Positions 40,537 to 49,259 of a stretch of DNA of 64,000 nucleotides are shown one piece after another. Below the pieces are notes generated by a model. That model was given only the letters and a program-made list of their open reading frames with translations. It did not search any database and was not told the origin of the DNA. Position numbers and translations under genes: made by a program. Each line of letters starts with the position of its first letter. Position 1 is the first letter of the stretch. Source of the DNA: Litoribacillus peritrichatus (lineage in GTDB: Bacteria > Pseudomonadota > Gammaproteobacteria > Pseudomonadales > Litoribrevibacteraceae); the NCBI RefSeq assembly GCF_039537985.1, contig NZ_BAABBN010000007.1:310001-374000 (forward strand), written 5' to 3'.

Positions 40537-41310
40537 GTGAGTAAATTAGTTCGGGAAACGGTTACCAGTGTTCATCATTGGAACGATACATTGTTCAGCT
40601 TTAAAACCACCCGAGATCAGGGCATGCGTTTTAAAAACGGCTTTTTTACGATGATTGGTTTGGAAGTAGAAGATAAACCTTTGCTTCGTGCTTACAGTAT
40701 TGCCAGTGCTAATTATGAAGAAGAAATGGAGTTTTTCAGTATCAAGGTGCCGGACGGACCGTTGACTTCCCGTCTTCAAAATCTTGCTGTCGGTGATGAA
40801 ATTCTGGTGGGCACCAAGCCGGTAGGCACCTTGATTTCGGATAATCTGTTGCCCGGCAGAAACCTTTGGTTGCTGAGCACGGGCACCGGCCTGGCACCAT
40901 TTTTAAGTATCATCAAGGATCACGAGATTTATGATCAGTTCGATAACGTCATCCTGACTCATGGCGTGCGCTATGTCTCTGAGTTGGCGTATCAGGACAT
41001 GATCTCCAACGAGCTGCCAAATAATGAATATTTTGGCGAGTTTGTGAAGGATAAACTGAAATATTATCCGACCGTGACCAGAGAAGAATTCCGTAATCAG
41101 GGGCGTCTTACCGACTTGATTGACAATGGTAAGATTTTTGAGGATTTAGGGTTGCCTGAAATAGATCCGGAGCACGATCGTTTCATGTTGTGCGGCAGTC
41201 CGGCAATGCTGGAAGAGTTGACCCAAATGTTGGATGCGCGCGGTTTCAAAGAAACACGCGGTGGTGAGTTAGGTCATTACGTGATTGAGCGTGCGTTCGT
41301 TGAAAAGTAA
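40537..41310 (+). CDS. fpr: Ferredoxin/flavodoxin-NADP(+) reductase
   Basis: This 257-residue enzyme starts at GTG 40537 with AGGAG 7 bases upstream. FAD-binding RAYSIASANYEEE, the PLTSRL loop, the NADP motif LLSTGTGLAPFLSI and the MLCGSPAML segment are all present. The C-terminus is YVIERAFVEK, the subclass I bacterial form of the FPR tail. It exchanges electrons between NADPH and ferredoxin or flavodoxin, and in pseudomonads reduces Bfd for iron release. A divergent LysR gene and a terminator frame it as a single unit. Confidence 0.95.
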   Translation: MSKLVRETVTSVHHWNDTLFSFKTTRDQGMRFKNGFFTMIGLEVEDKPLLRAYSIASANYEEEMEFFSIKVPDGPLTSRLQNLAVGDEILVGTKPVGTLISDNLLPGRNLWLLSTGTGLAPFLSIIKDHEIYDQFDNVILTHGVRYVSELAYQDMISNELPNNEYFGEFVKDKLKYYPTVTREEFRNQGRLTDLIDNGKIFEDLGLPEIDPEHDRFMLCGSPAMLEELTQMLDARGFKETRGGELGHYVIERAFVEK

Positions 41311-41346
41311 TCAATATTGATATTGTTTCTGTCATTACTGTGTTTG

Positions 41347-41380
41347 CGGCTTGAAAGTGGATCTTCAGGCCGTTTTTTTT
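41347..41380 (+). terminator. Rho-independent terminator of fpr
   Basis: CGGC plus TGAA pairs with TTCA plus GCCG (41347-41355 with 41364-41372, single-base interruptions), followed by eight T residues. It starts 36 bases after the fpr stop. Confidence 0.75.
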
Positions 41381-41442
41381 GGAATTTTGTTTTCGCTTGA
41401 TATTTCTCTTCAACTATCAGGTGTCGGTGATACACTTTGCCG

Positions 41443-41919
41443 ATGAATAAAGAACTTATACGACAAGCCATTCTTAATAATCTGGAAGAAGAACTTCGGT
41501 TGGCGATCCATGCTGCCAACGAAGCCAGAGATCTGGCAACCCATGAAGAAAGCATTGCTGAAACCCAGTACGATACCGTGGGTTTAGAAGCCTCCTATCT
41601 GGCGCATGGGCAGTCCATGCGCGTGGCAGAATTTCAGGAAGCCATTCAGAGTTATCGAAACCTACCGATGGCGCAGTTTGATGAAGATACGCCGGTTCGG
41701 GTCACTGCGCTGGTGACGGTTGAATATCAGGATCACACTCAGAAGCAATTTTTTATTGGCCCGATGGCAGGCGGTATGCAGCTGAAGGTGGCAGGTGAAG
41801 ACATCATGCTGGTTACCCCTGAAGCGCCATTAGCGAAAAAGTTATTAGGGCTTTATGAAGGCGATGAGGTGTTGTTTCCTGATCAGAATGAACAAGTCGT
41901 CGTTATTTCTGTTCATTAA
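41443..41919 (+). CDS. GreA/GreB-like C-terminal domain protein
   Basis: ATG 41443 is preferred over an in-frame TTG two codons earlier. The 158-residue protein has an N-terminal helical hairpin (residues about 5-75, with ETQYDTVGLEASYLAHGQ) and a C-terminal FKBP-like domain (VRVTALVTVEY, FFIGPMAGGMQL, PLAKKLLGLYEGDEV) as in GreA, GreB and Rnk. The acidic tip residues of true Gre factors are not evident. It may bind in the secondary channel of RNA polymerase. It precedes the zinc locus, but the gap with a Zur-like site argues for separate control. Confidence 0.72.
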   Translation: MNKELIRQAILNNLEEELRLAIHAANEARDLATHEESIAETQYDTVGLEASYLAHGQSMRVAEFQEAIQSYRNLPMAQFDEDTPVRVTALVTVEYQDHTQKQFFIGPMAGGMQLKVAGEDIMLVTPEAPLAKKLLGLYEGDEVLFPDQNEQVVVISVH

Positions 41920-41973
41920 TTTTTCAATTATTTTTGTTCTTTATTTTGAAAAGTCACTTTATTGTAAAAATGT

Positions 41974-41987
41974 AATGTTATAACATT
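41974..41987. promoter_or_regulatory. Candidate Zur box upstream of the zinc locus
   Basis: AATGTTATAACATT is a perfect 14-bp palindrome, 34 bases before the start of the DUF2796 gene. Zur sites in gammaproteobacteria carry the same AATGTTAT/ATAACATT half-sites. A further AATGTT half lies at about 41992. Assignment rests on half-site identity and the zinc-type genes downstream. Confidence 0.6.
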
Positions 41988-42021
41988 TCTGAAATGTTGC
42001 ATTTATTCAGTAGAGTGACCA

Positions 42022-42708
42022 ATGAAATATCAAAAAGTAAGTACAGAAGAAAATCGATCATTTTTTGTCAACGATAAAAAAGAAGTGTTTCGAAAAAGGT
42101 TAGGTGCTTTCACGGTTGTGTTGGCTGGAATGAGTGGCTCGGCCATGGCTGAGCAACGCCAGCACGATGCCCATGAACATGGTCACGCGGTGATGAATGT
42201 CGCTCAGGAAGGCAATGAAGTGGAAGTGGCGTTGGAAGTTCCGGCCATGGACATGGTCGGGTTCGAGCATCAACCGGAAAATAAACAGCAAAAGGCGTTG
42301 ATCGAGAAAATTGAATCGGCACTTTTAAGCGCGTCTGATGTCATTGTATTTACGCCACAAGCGGAGTGCCGTTTAGAAAAAGCCAGCGTCGAAAGTGCTT
42401 TGCTTTCTGACCATGATGGACACGATCATCATGAAGGTCATGAAGGTCATGAAGGTCATGAAGGTCATGAAGGTCATGAAGGTCATGAAGGTCATGAAGG
42501 TCATGAAGGTCATGAAGGTCATGAAGGTCACAGTGAGTTTGAAATGACGTACCATTTTCATTGCGAACAACCGGAGAAGTTGTCCGGCTTTGAACTGAAA
42601 CTGTTTGACGTATCATCTAGCTTACAAGAAGTGGACGTAAATTGGTTCGGTGAAACAGCGGTTCAGAAAGCCGAGCTGACACCAAAGCAATCCGTTATGT
42701 CGTTTTAA
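42022..42708 (+). CDS. Periplasmic zinc-binding protein of the DUF2796/ZrgA family, with (HEG)11 tract
   Basis: This 228-residue protein has an unusually long polar n-region (about 27 residues) before the signal core LGAFTVVLAGMSGSAMA. The mature part begins His-rich (QHDAHEHGHAVMNV), the DUF2796 hallmark, and contains VALEVPAMDMVGFEHQP. A low-complexity metal-binding loop DHDGHDH followed by eleven HEG triplets (residues 137-169) interrupts the domain before the conserved end CEQPEKLSGFELKLF. In Vibrio the homologue ZrgA belongs to a zinc-regulated uptake system. The ABC genes and DUF3299 gene downstream complete a similar set. Confidence 0.85.
   Translation: MKYQKVSTEENRSFFVNDKKEVFRKRLGAFTVVLAGMSGSAMAEQRQHDAHEHGHAVMNVAQEGNEVEVALEVPAMDMVGFEHQPENKQQKALIEKIESALLSASDVIVFTPQAECRLEKASVESALLSDHDGHDHHEGHEGHEGHEGHEGHEGHEGHEGHEGHEGHEGHSEFEMTYHFHCEQPEKLSGFELKLFDVSSSLQEVDVNWFGETAVQKAELTPKQSVMSF
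42430..42528 (+). repeat. 11 tandem copies of CATGAAGGT within the zinc-protein gene
   Basis: A 9-bp unit is repeated eleven times with perfect identity (99 bp), encoding His-Glu-Gly each time. Perfect identity at the DNA level, including synonymous positions, indicates recent expansion by slippage. Copy-number change keeps the frame, so it can tune the length of the metal-binding loop without destroying the protein. Confidence 0.95.
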
Positions 42709-42814
42709 CGAATAAACCAGGCGCCGATGGTTGAGATCGGCGGTCTTGTCATATTAATGTCATGATTCAAGCATAGTTTCTGCCTGTCGTCGTAAGCATG
42801 AAGAAGTTTTCATT

Positions 42815-43552
42815 ATGAGTTCTAAACCCGCTGAAATGATTTTAAACATTAATCAATTGCGCTTTGCATGGCAGAAAGATGCGCCTGTGATGTCTGTGGA
42901 TAACTTGCAGGTGGCTCGTGGTGAACGCGTGTTTTTGCAGGGCGTCAGTGGTTCAGGAAAATCAACGTTGCTGAGTTTAATTGGTGGTGTTGCTGTGGCT
43001 CAGGCTGGTGAACTGTCGGTCTTGGGACAAGATCTGACCGGGATGTCAGCCAAGCAGCGAGATCGTTTCCGGGCGGAGCACTTGGGGTTAATCTTTCAGC
43101 AGTTTAATTTAATTCCTTACTTATCCGGTTTGGAAAATGTGCTGCTTACCGGCCGATTCTCTAAAGCGCGCTCCGTGACGGAAACTCAGGCCAAGCAGTT
43201 GTTAAGTGAACTGGGGATTGATGAGGCGTTGGCGAAAAGTCCGGTGACTGCGTTGAGTATCGGTCAGCAACAACGGGTTGCAGCGGCGCGAGCGTTGGCA
43301 GGCAACCCTGAATTGATTATTGCCGATGAGCCTACGTCTGCATTGGATGCAGATACCCGGGACAGCTACTTGGCGTTGCTATTTGAGCAGTGTCAAACCC
43401 ATGGATCATCGTTGTTGTTTGTCAGCCACGACCAAAGCCTGGCCAGCCGCTTTGACCGTACGGTAAAGGTGGCGGAAATTATTCAGTGGTCGGATGACAG
43501 GGATACTCAATCACGCGAGTTGAAAGCAACTGCGGAGGTAACTCAGGCATGA
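42815..43552 (+). CDS. ABC transporter ATP-binding protein (LolD/MacB type), zinc locus
   Basis: This 245-residue ATPase has Walker A GVSGSGKSTLLS, the Q-loop in LIFQQFNLIPYL, the signature LSIGQQQRVAAARAL, Walker B LIIADEPTSALD and the switch His in LFVSHDQSL. It overlaps the permease gene by four bases (ATGA), so they are made together. The LolD/MacB class works by mechanotransmission rather than solute import. With DUF2796 and DUF3299 genes it matches the Zrg arrangement, so it may extract or transfer metal-loaded protein or support zinc uptake. Confidence 0.9.
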   Translation: MSSKPAEMILNINQLRFAWQKDAPVMSVDNLQVARGERVFLQGVSGSGKSTLLSLIGGVAVAQAGELSVLGQDLTGMSAKQRDRFRAEHLGLIFQQFNLIPYLSGLENVLLTGRFSKARSVTETQAKQLLSELGIDEALAKSPVTALSIGQQQRVAAARALAGNPELIIADEPTSALDADTRDSYLALLFEQCQTHGSSLLFVSHDQSLASRFDRTVKVAEIIQWSDDRDTQSRELKATAEVTQA

Positions 43553-44811
43553 AGCTGATGACTTTGGCCTGGCGCAGTTTGGCAAACCGCAAAATGACCT
43601 CCATTTTGACGGTGCTGTCGTTTGCTTTGGGCGTCATTTTATTGCTCGGTGTTGAAAAAGTGCGTACCGAAGCACGACAGAGTTTTATTAATACGGTGTC
43701 GGGCACAGATTTAATTGTAGGTGCTCGGTCCGGCCCGGTGAATCTCTTGTTGTACAGCGTGTTCAGAATAGGTAATGCCACCAACAACATCAGTTGGCAG
43801 AGTTATCAGGACATCAGTGACAGCAAGCTGGTGAAATGGTCAGTGCCCATTTCGTTGGGTGATTCTCATAAAGGGTTTCGGGTACTGGGCACCACCAAAG
43901 ATTACTTTGAGCACATTAAATACGGAACCAAGCAGTCCTTGTCGTTTCAGCAAGGGAAACCCTTCGAGGAAACTTTTGATGTGGTCTTGGGGGCGGAAGT
44001 TGCTCAGCAACTGGGCTATCAGTTAGGTTCTCAGATCTCAGTGGCTCATGGTGCGGGCAAGGTCAATTTTATTAAGCACGACAATTTGCCGTTTCAGGTG
44101 GTGGGTATTCTCGCCCCGACCGGAACGCCGTCGGACAGAACTCTGTTTGTAAAGCTGGCAGGCATAGAAGCCATTCATGCCGGCTGGAACAGTGGCTCAC
44201 CCAGTGCCAAAAGTCTGAAGTTAACGCACCAAGACTTTGAACATGCCCACCTGGAACCGGAAACCATCACGGCGACGTTTGTCGGATTGACGTCCCGCAT
44301 CGCGGCATTCCAGTTCCAGCGCTCCGTGAATCAGTATCGGGAAGAACCCCTGCTGGCGATCATGCCTGCTTTAACTTTGCAGGAATTATGGCAGTTGATC
44401 GGTGTGGCGGAGAAATCGTTATTAGTGGTGTCTGCGTTGGTGGTCTTTAGCACCATCTTAGGTATGATGATTACCATGTTGTCCAGCTTGCAGGAGCGGC
44501 GCAGGGAGATTGCGATTCTACGGGCCGTGGGGGCACGGCCCTACCATATTTTCTTTTTACTTGGGCTGGAAACACTGGTGATTAGTCTGCTGGGCGCGTT
44601 GCTGGGGTGGTTTGCTTTGTATGGGCTATTGGCGTTGGTTTCGCCGTACCTGATGGAGATGTTTGGCTTCCATGTGGCATTAGGTGCGCCAAGCGTAAAA
44701 GAACTGTATGTGTTGGCGACCATCGTGTCGGCTTCGTTGTTGATGAGTTTAATTCCAGGCTGGCGAGCGTATAAAAACAGCTTGTCTGATGGGTTGATTG
44801 TTAAAGTGTAG
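43549..44811 (+). CDS. FtsX-type ABC permease, zinc locus
   Basis: This 420-residue permease has the MacB/FtsX layout: an N-terminal helix (residues 14-32, ILTVLSFALGVILLLG), a periplasmic domain of about 245 residues and three C-terminal helices (about 288-312, 335-360 and 385-405), with the coupling segment RRREIAILRAVGARP. It pairs with the ATPase encoded by the overlapping upstream gene. The periplasmic domain, with no obvious metal motif, is where a partner protein would be acted on. Confidence 0.9.
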   Translation: MKLMTLAWRSLANRKMTSILTVLSFALGVILLLGVEKVRTEARQSFINTVSGTDLIVGARSGPVNLLLYSVFRIGNATNNISWQSYQDISDSKLVKWSVPISLGDSHKGFRVLGTTKDYFEHIKYGTKQSLSFQQGKPFEETFDVVLGAEVAQQLGYQLGSQISVAHGAGKVNFIKHDNLPFQVVGILAPTGTPSDRTLFVKLAGIEAIHAGWNSGSPSAKSLKLTHQDFEHAHLEPETITATFVGLTSRIAAFQFQRSVNQYREEPLLAIMPALTLQELWQLIGVAEKSLLVVSALVVFSTILGMMITMLSSLQERRREIAILRAVGARPYHIFFLLGLETLVISLLGALLGWFALYGLLALVSPYLMEMFGFHVALGAPSVKELYVLATIVSASLLMSLIPGWRAYKNSLSDGLIVKV

Positions 44812-44823
44812 AGAGTATTGAAT

Positions 44824-45336
44824 ATGTTGAAAATGAAATCTTATTGGCTGATTTTGGCTGGGGCTTTAATGGTTCCGGCAGCGTGGGCCGTCACCAAAGA
44901 GGCGGTCGAAGTAAAGTGGCTGGACTTGATGCCCAAAGAAGATCTTGAAGCCATGGAAACCATGCCGGAAATCACCCATGAAACGCCGTTTGATAAAGAA
45001 AACCTGCCGGAGGTGATGTTTTCTTCTTCCGTAGTTGATACCTATGAGCAAAAGAACATCCGCATTGCCGGTTATATGGTGCCACTGGAATCGAATGACA
45101 AAGGTGAAATTACCGAGTTCTTTTTAGCTCCATACATGGGTGCTTGCGTGCATGTGCCGCCACCACCACCGAATCAACTGATTCATGTGAAATTTCCAAA
45201 AGGTGCCGAAGTCGAAGGCATTTGGTACCCGTATGAAATTGAAGGGGTGTTGAGTCTGGACTCTTTTGACAATGGCCTGGGCGCCGCCAGTTATACGTTG
45301 ACGGCGGATGCTGTGACTGTGTTTGAGGGTGAGTGA
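44824..45336 (+). CDS. Exported DUF3299 protein, zinc locus
   Basis: Start set at ATG 44824; an in-frame TTG six bases earlier is weaker. The 170-residue precursor has a signal peptide ending AAWAV. The DUF3299 hallmark FFLAPYMGACVHVPPPPPN is intact, with Cys, His and a proline stretch that could bind metal, preceded by IRIAGYMVPLE. In other gammaproteobacteria it accompanies the same ABC pair. It follows the permease by 12 bases and is the last gene of the unit. Confidence 0.85.
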   Translation: MLKMKSYWLILAGALMVPAAWAVTKEAVEVKWLDLMPKEDLEAMETMPEITHETPFDKENLPEVMFSSSVVDTYEQKNIRIAGYMVPLESNDKGEITEFFLAPYMGACVHVPPPPPNQLIHVKFPKGAEVEGIWYPYEIEGVLSLDSFDNGLGAASYTLTADAVTVFEGE

Positions 45337-45432
45337 ATAGACTACCTCTTCAAACAAAAGCCAGAGCAGAGACGGTTTCATTTCTCTTTCCTGGCTTGAG
45401 TTATTGGTCAGTATTGTTCTTGGGCTGGCGGT

Positions 45433-46383
45433 CTATTCCGCAGACTTACGACTGAACATCTTTTTCAGCAGTGCGCCAATACCGATCACGATAAAGATAC
45501 CGAACTTTTTCAGAAACAGAATGGCTGCGGCTAAGAATCCTGTTTTCGCAATCACTTTACCTGCCACCAAAGCGCCTAAACCGTAGGCTGCGACTTGGTC
45601 GATGTCTGGGTCGAAATCGGCGTACTTTGCGCCTTGGTCAAATTCGGCCATCGCAATGACGTCATCCAGATTGGTTTCGATCAGCTGCTTTTGGTGCATA
45701 CCCGCAATGAAATTCAGAACCAACACACCCTTTCTGCCAAGTACTCGAATGTTGTAGTTGAGAGTATGAACAGGATCATCGCCGAATTTAATTTCTTTGG
45801 CCCAATGCATTTTATTTGAAGCGGCATCGTAATACGGTGTGGTCGCCCAGCCGATTAATTCGATGGGTTCATAGCCCATCTCGACACGTTGCTTACTGCC
45901 TTCGGCGGTGTCTTTTTGCATTTGTTCCAACAGGTCTGTGTAGTCGATGTCGTCGGCGTCTTCGTCAGAGACATAGCCGTCTTCTTCGTATTGGATGGTT
46001 ACCGCCCAGGCTTCTTGGTCGAAGGGCGTTGTGTCCGCCGGGAATAACATGCCCAGTGTTAAGTTACCCGGAGGGTTACCCCAAACTTCGACCAATACCT
46101 TTTCTGCATCTTGTGGAGACAGGTAATAAAAATTCTCAGGTACTTTCACGGTTGCTACCGCATTTGGTAGCTTAATTTCTCCGGTTTGCGGGTTCAGTGA
46201 TTGCCAAAGGTTGGTGGCCCAGGTCATGTACTGTTCTTCTTCGGCCGAAAATGCTTCGGCAGCGGCCTCAGAGGTAATAGGTTCGCTGGTGCTTGTTTCA
46301 GTGTCGGTTGAACTGTTGGCGAAAGCGTAGTTGCTGACGGCTGAAAACAGCAATAAGCTGCTGATGAAGGCTTTAATGTTCAT
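45433..46383 (-). CDS. DUF2167 membrane-anchored protein
   Basis: This 316-residue protein has a signal peptide (ISSLLLFSAVSNYAFA), a periplasmic domain with the DUF2167 landmarks (GEIKLPNAVATVKVPENFYYL, EVWGNPP, WAVTIQYEEDGYVSDEDAD, GWATTPYYDA) and two C-terminal hydrophobic helices (LGALVAGKVIAKTGFLAAAI and FGIFIVIGIGALLKKMF). Function of the family is not known to me; it is often stress-associated and widespread. It converges on the DUF3299 gene and is monocistronic. Confidence 0.88.
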   Translation of the reverse strand: MNIKAFISSLLLFSAVSNYAFANSSTDTETSTSEPITSEAAAEAFSAEEEQYMTWATNLWQSLNPQTGEIKLPNAVATVKVPENFYYLSPQDAEKVLVEVWGNPPGNLTLGMLFPADTTPFDQEAWAVTIQYEEDGYVSDEDADDIDYTDLLEQMQKDTAEGSKQRVEMGYEPIELIGWATTPYYDAASNKMHWAKEIKFGDDPVHTLNYNIRVLGRKGVLVLNFIAGMHQKQLIETNLDDVIAMAEFDQGAKYADFDPDIDQVAAYGLGALVAGKVIAKTGFLAAAILFLKKFGIFIVIGIGALLKKMFSRKSAE

Positions 46384-46512
46384 TCAAGTTCCTTTTGTTT
46401 TTGTAATTAGGCCCGACGGAGCTGGGCTTCCATGTGTATTTACAGAGGGAAGTAATTGGAAACCAACTTGATAGCGGAAGCAAGGAAATGACGTGAAGAA
46501 CGAGATGAATGG

Positions 46513-46556
46513 AACTTTCTCACACGGTTCTTGTACTTTTGGCGTGTAAGAAAGTT
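46513..46556 (-). terminator. Hairpin after urtE
   Basis: AACTTTCT plus ACACG (46513-46526) pairs with CGTGT plus AGAAAGTT (46543-46556), one mismatch, 16-base loop. It lies 24 bases past the urtE stop, so it probably ends the urt transcript, although the T run is poor. Confidence 0.45.
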
Positions 46557-46579
46557 TTAAAGAAAAAGGGGTTGCGATG

Positions 46580-47275
46580 TTAAACCATCATAAACGACCG
46601 CACTTGTTCTTCGTCCATCTCAGCCCCTTTTCCTGACAACACCACTTCACCACGATCCATCACCAAATATTCATCGGCCAGTTCTTTGGCAAAATCCAGG
46701 TATTGCTCGACCAGAACAATGGCCATTTCGCCTTGGTCTCGAAGCATGGCAATGACTCGCTGGATGTCTTTGATGATGGACGGCTGGATGCCTTCGGTAG
46801 GCTCATCCAGTACCAGCAGCTTCGGTTTGGTGATCAGCGCACGGGCAATGGCCAGCTGTTGCTGTTGACCACCGGATAAGTCGCCGCCCCGGCGCTTCAG
46901 CATATCTTTTAATACAGGGAACAGCTCGAAGATGTGCTCGGGGATGTGACGTTCCGATCTTGGCAAGCATGCATAACCGGTTTGTAGATTTTCCAGAATG
47001 GTTAATTGTGGAAAAATCTCCCGGCCTTGGGGCACTGAGGCAATGCCCATGTGTGCTCTGTCTGCTGCTTTGGTGGTATTCAGTGCTTTCCCTTCCCAGC
47101 TGATGTTGCCGGACTGGGGGGCAAGGTGGCCGGTGATGGATTTCATCAGGGTGGTTTTTCCCACACCGTTGCGTCCAAGCACAGTGGTGACTTTGCCCAC
47201 TTCTGCCGTCAGGGACACCTTTTTAAGGGCCTGACTGGCGCCGTAGAAAATATCAATGTTGTCGACGTTCAGCAT
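46580..47275 (-). CDS. urtE: Urea ABC transporter ATP-binding protein UrtE
   Basis: This 231-residue branched-chain-type ATPase (LivF relative) begins MLNVDNIDIFYGASQALKKV and has Walker A LGRNGVGKTTLMKS, signature LSGGQQQQLAIARAL and Walker B LLVLDEPTEGIQPSII; the EGIQPS segment is usual in UrtE. It forms the ATPase heterodimer with UrtD. Last gene of urtABCDE, 22 bases after urtD, with a GAGAGAAC site. Confidence 0.94.
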   Translation of the reverse strand: MLNVDNIDIFYGASQALKKVSLTAEVGKVTTVLGRNGVGKTTLMKSITGHLAPQSGNISWEGKALNTTKAADRAHMGIASVPQGREIFPQLTILENLQTGYACLPRSERHIPEHIFELFPVLKDMLKRRGGDLSGGQQQQLAIARALITKPKLLVLDEPTEGIQPSIIKDIQRVIAMLRDQGEMAIVLVEQYLDFAKELADEYLVMDRGEVVLSGKGAEMDEEQVRSFMMV

Positions 47276-47297
47276 GTTGTTCTCTCTTTAAAATTGG

Positions 47298-48056
47298 TTA
47301 TCGGCCCAGATAAACTTCGATGACTTGTTCGTCATTCTGAACGGCGTCTAGGGTGCCTTCCGACAATACGGAACCTTCGTGCAAGACGGTTACTTTGCAG
47401 TCCAGCGCTTTAACGAATTCCATGTCATGTTCAACCACAATGACGGAGCGGCTTTTGGCGACGTCACGGAGCAAATCGGCGGTTTTAAAAGTTTCTTCGT
47501 CGGTCATTCCGGCAGCCGGCTCGTCTACTAACAGTACTTCCGGTTCCTGAAGCAGTAACATGCCGATCTCCAGCCATTGTTTCTGGCCGTGAGAAATGTC
47601 GCCCGCAACGGTTTCTTTTTGATCATCAAGGTTGATGTACGCCGCCATGTCAGTCAGCTGCTTATGGTTTTCTTTCGTCAGCTTAAAAAACAGACTTTGC
47701 AAAGGCGTTCGGTTTCCGGCTAATGCCAGTTCCAGGTTCTCCCATACGGTTAATGTTTCGATGACGGACGGTTTCTGGAATTTTCGGCCTATGCCAAGGT
47801 TGGCTATGTCGGCTTCGTCGTGTTGGGTCAAATCGATTTCACCTTTGAAATACACATCGCCAACGTCCGGTCGGGTTTTTCCGGTGATGATGTCCATCAT
47901 GGTGCTTTTACCAGCACCGTTCGGGCCAATCACTGCGCGCAGCTCGCCTTCTTTGAGCACCAAAGATAAACCGTTAATGGCTTTAAAACCGTCGAAGCTG
48001 ACACTGACGCCATTGAGATAAAGTATGGTGTCATCAGGAATGTGTTTATCGGTCAT
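47298..48056 (-). CDS. urtD: Urea ABC transporter ATP-binding protein UrtD
   Basis: This 252-residue LivG-type ATPase has Walker A IGPNGAGKSTMMDII, a long Q-loop region with GIGRKFQKPSVIETLTVWEN, signature ISHGQKQWLEIGMLL and Walker B VLLVDEPAAGMTDEE. The signature and the PSVIETLTV segment are typical of UrtD. Its start codon follows the urtC stop directly, indicating coupled translation. It acts with UrtE, UrtB and UrtC in high-affinity urea import. Confidence 0.94.
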   Translation of the reverse strand: MTDKHIPDDTILYLNGVSVSFDGFKAINGLSLVLKEGELRAVIGPNGAGKSTMMDIITGKTRPDVGDVYFKGEIDLTQHDEADIANLGIGRKFQKPSVIETLTVWENLELALAGNRTPLQSLFFKLTKENHKQLTDMAAYINLDDQKETVAGDISHGQKQWLEIGMLLLQEPEVLLVDEPAAGMTDEETFKTADLLRDVAKSRSVIVVEHDMEFVKALDCKVTVLHEGSVLSEGTLDAVQNDEQVIEVYLGR

Positions 48057-49256
48057 TTACACTTCCTCCACAAGTTTGGACTTGGATGCGTGAGGTGATT
48101 GCTCATTGTTTTCAAGAGCGCTGTTTGGCGTTGATCCGGAGGTGGCTTTCTTTTCCGCCTGTCGCTCGCGTATCTGGCTATAAAGCCCGGCGATGCCCTT
48201 CGGTAAATACAGCGTGGTGACTACAAACAATGCGCCTAACAGGAATAACCAGGCGTCTGGTAATACGCCGGTGAACCAGGTTTTGGCGTAGTTCACTAAA
48301 ATTGCGCCAAGAATTGCGCCGTATAAGGTGCCGCGACCGCCCATAGCCACCCAGATCACCAGTTCGATGGAGTTGATTGGGGCAAATTCCCCTGGATTGA
48401 TGATGCCCACCTGAGGGACATATAAGGCGCCAGCCACACCCGCTAACATGGCGGATAACACAAAGATCATCAGCTTATAATGCTCGACCCGATAGCCGAG
48501 GAAACGGGTACGGCTTTCAGCGTCCCGAACGGCGACCAACACCCGGCCAAGACGAGAAGAAACGATCCAGCGGCACAGGATATATCCCAATGCCAGGGCA
48601 ATGCCGGAGGCGAGGAACAAGCTGATACGGGTACTGTCGGATTGCAGGTCAAAGCCCAGAATGTCTTTGAAGTCCGTCAGGCCGTTATTGCCACCGAAGC
48701 CCATGTCGTTCTGGAAAAAAGCCAACATCAAGGCGTAAGTCAGTGCTTGGGTGATGATGGACAGATACACGCCCGTTACACGAGAGCGGAAAGCCAGCCA
48801 ACCGAATACGAAGGCCAAGATTGCAGGGGCAACTAATACCATCACCATGGCAAAGCCAAAGGAGTCAAACCCCTGCCAGTACCAAGGCAGTTCCTGCCAG
48901 TCGAGGAAAACCATGAAGTCCGGCAGCTCGGCGTTGCCGTAGACTCCACGATCACCAATTTGGCGCATTAGGTACATGCCCATGGCATAACCGCCGAGCG
49001 CAAAGAAGGCCCCGTGACCAAGACTCAGGATGCCACAATAACCCCAGATTAAATCTACGGCTAAGGCAAGCAGTGCATAACACAGGTATTTACCGAACAG
49101 CGTGACGGTATAAGTGGTCACATGCAGTGGGTTATCCACAGGCACCGCTTGGTTTAAGAAGGTAATAATAACCAACGCTGCGCCCAGGATTGAGAGCATT
49201 CTCAACCCGCCTTTGTCTTTCATTAAAAATGAATCTTTCATGGAATTAACTTTCAT
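48057..49256 (-). CDS. urtC: Urea ABC transporter permease UrtC
   Basis: This 399-residue LivM-type permease has about ten hydrophobic segments and the family motifs LWGYCGILSLGHGAFFALGGY, GNNGLTDF and AMGGRGTLYGAILGA. A polar C-terminal tail of about 30 residues is not conserved. The start could be ATG 49256 or the ATG six codons later (MKDSF); both precede the first helix. It lies three bases after urtB and forms the membrane channel with UrtB. Confidence 0.93.
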   Translation of the reverse strand: MKVNSMKDSFLMKDKGGLRMLSILGAALVIITFLNQAVPVDNPLHVTTYTVTLFGKYLCYALLALAVDLIWGYCGILSLGHGAFFALGGYAMGMYLMRQIGDRGVYGNAELPDFMVFLDWQELPWYWQGFDSFGFAMVMVLVAPAILAFVFGWLAFRSRVTGVYLSIITQALTYALMLAFFQNDMGFGGNNGLTDFKDILGFDLQSDSTRISLFLASGIALALGYILCRWIVSSRLGRVLVAVRDAESRTRFLGYRVEHYKLMIFVLSAMLAGVAGALYVPQVGIINPGEFAPINSIELVIWVAMGGRGTLYGAILGAILVNYAKTWFTGVLPDAWLFLLGALFVVTTLYLPKGIAGLYSQIRERQAEKKATSGSTPNSALENNEQSPHASKSKLVEEV

Positions 49257-49259
49257 GAG

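Noticed and set aside
42430..42528. Regular repeats that could suggest a CRISPR array
   Set aside because: The unit is 9 bp with no spacers and lies inside a coding frame; it is a coding microsatellite.
42350..42616. Long open frames antisense to the zinc-protein gene with repeated HDL or MTF triplets
   Set aside because: They exist only because the 9-bp repeat is open in every frame; no ribosome binding site, and the sense frame has signal peptide and family motifs.
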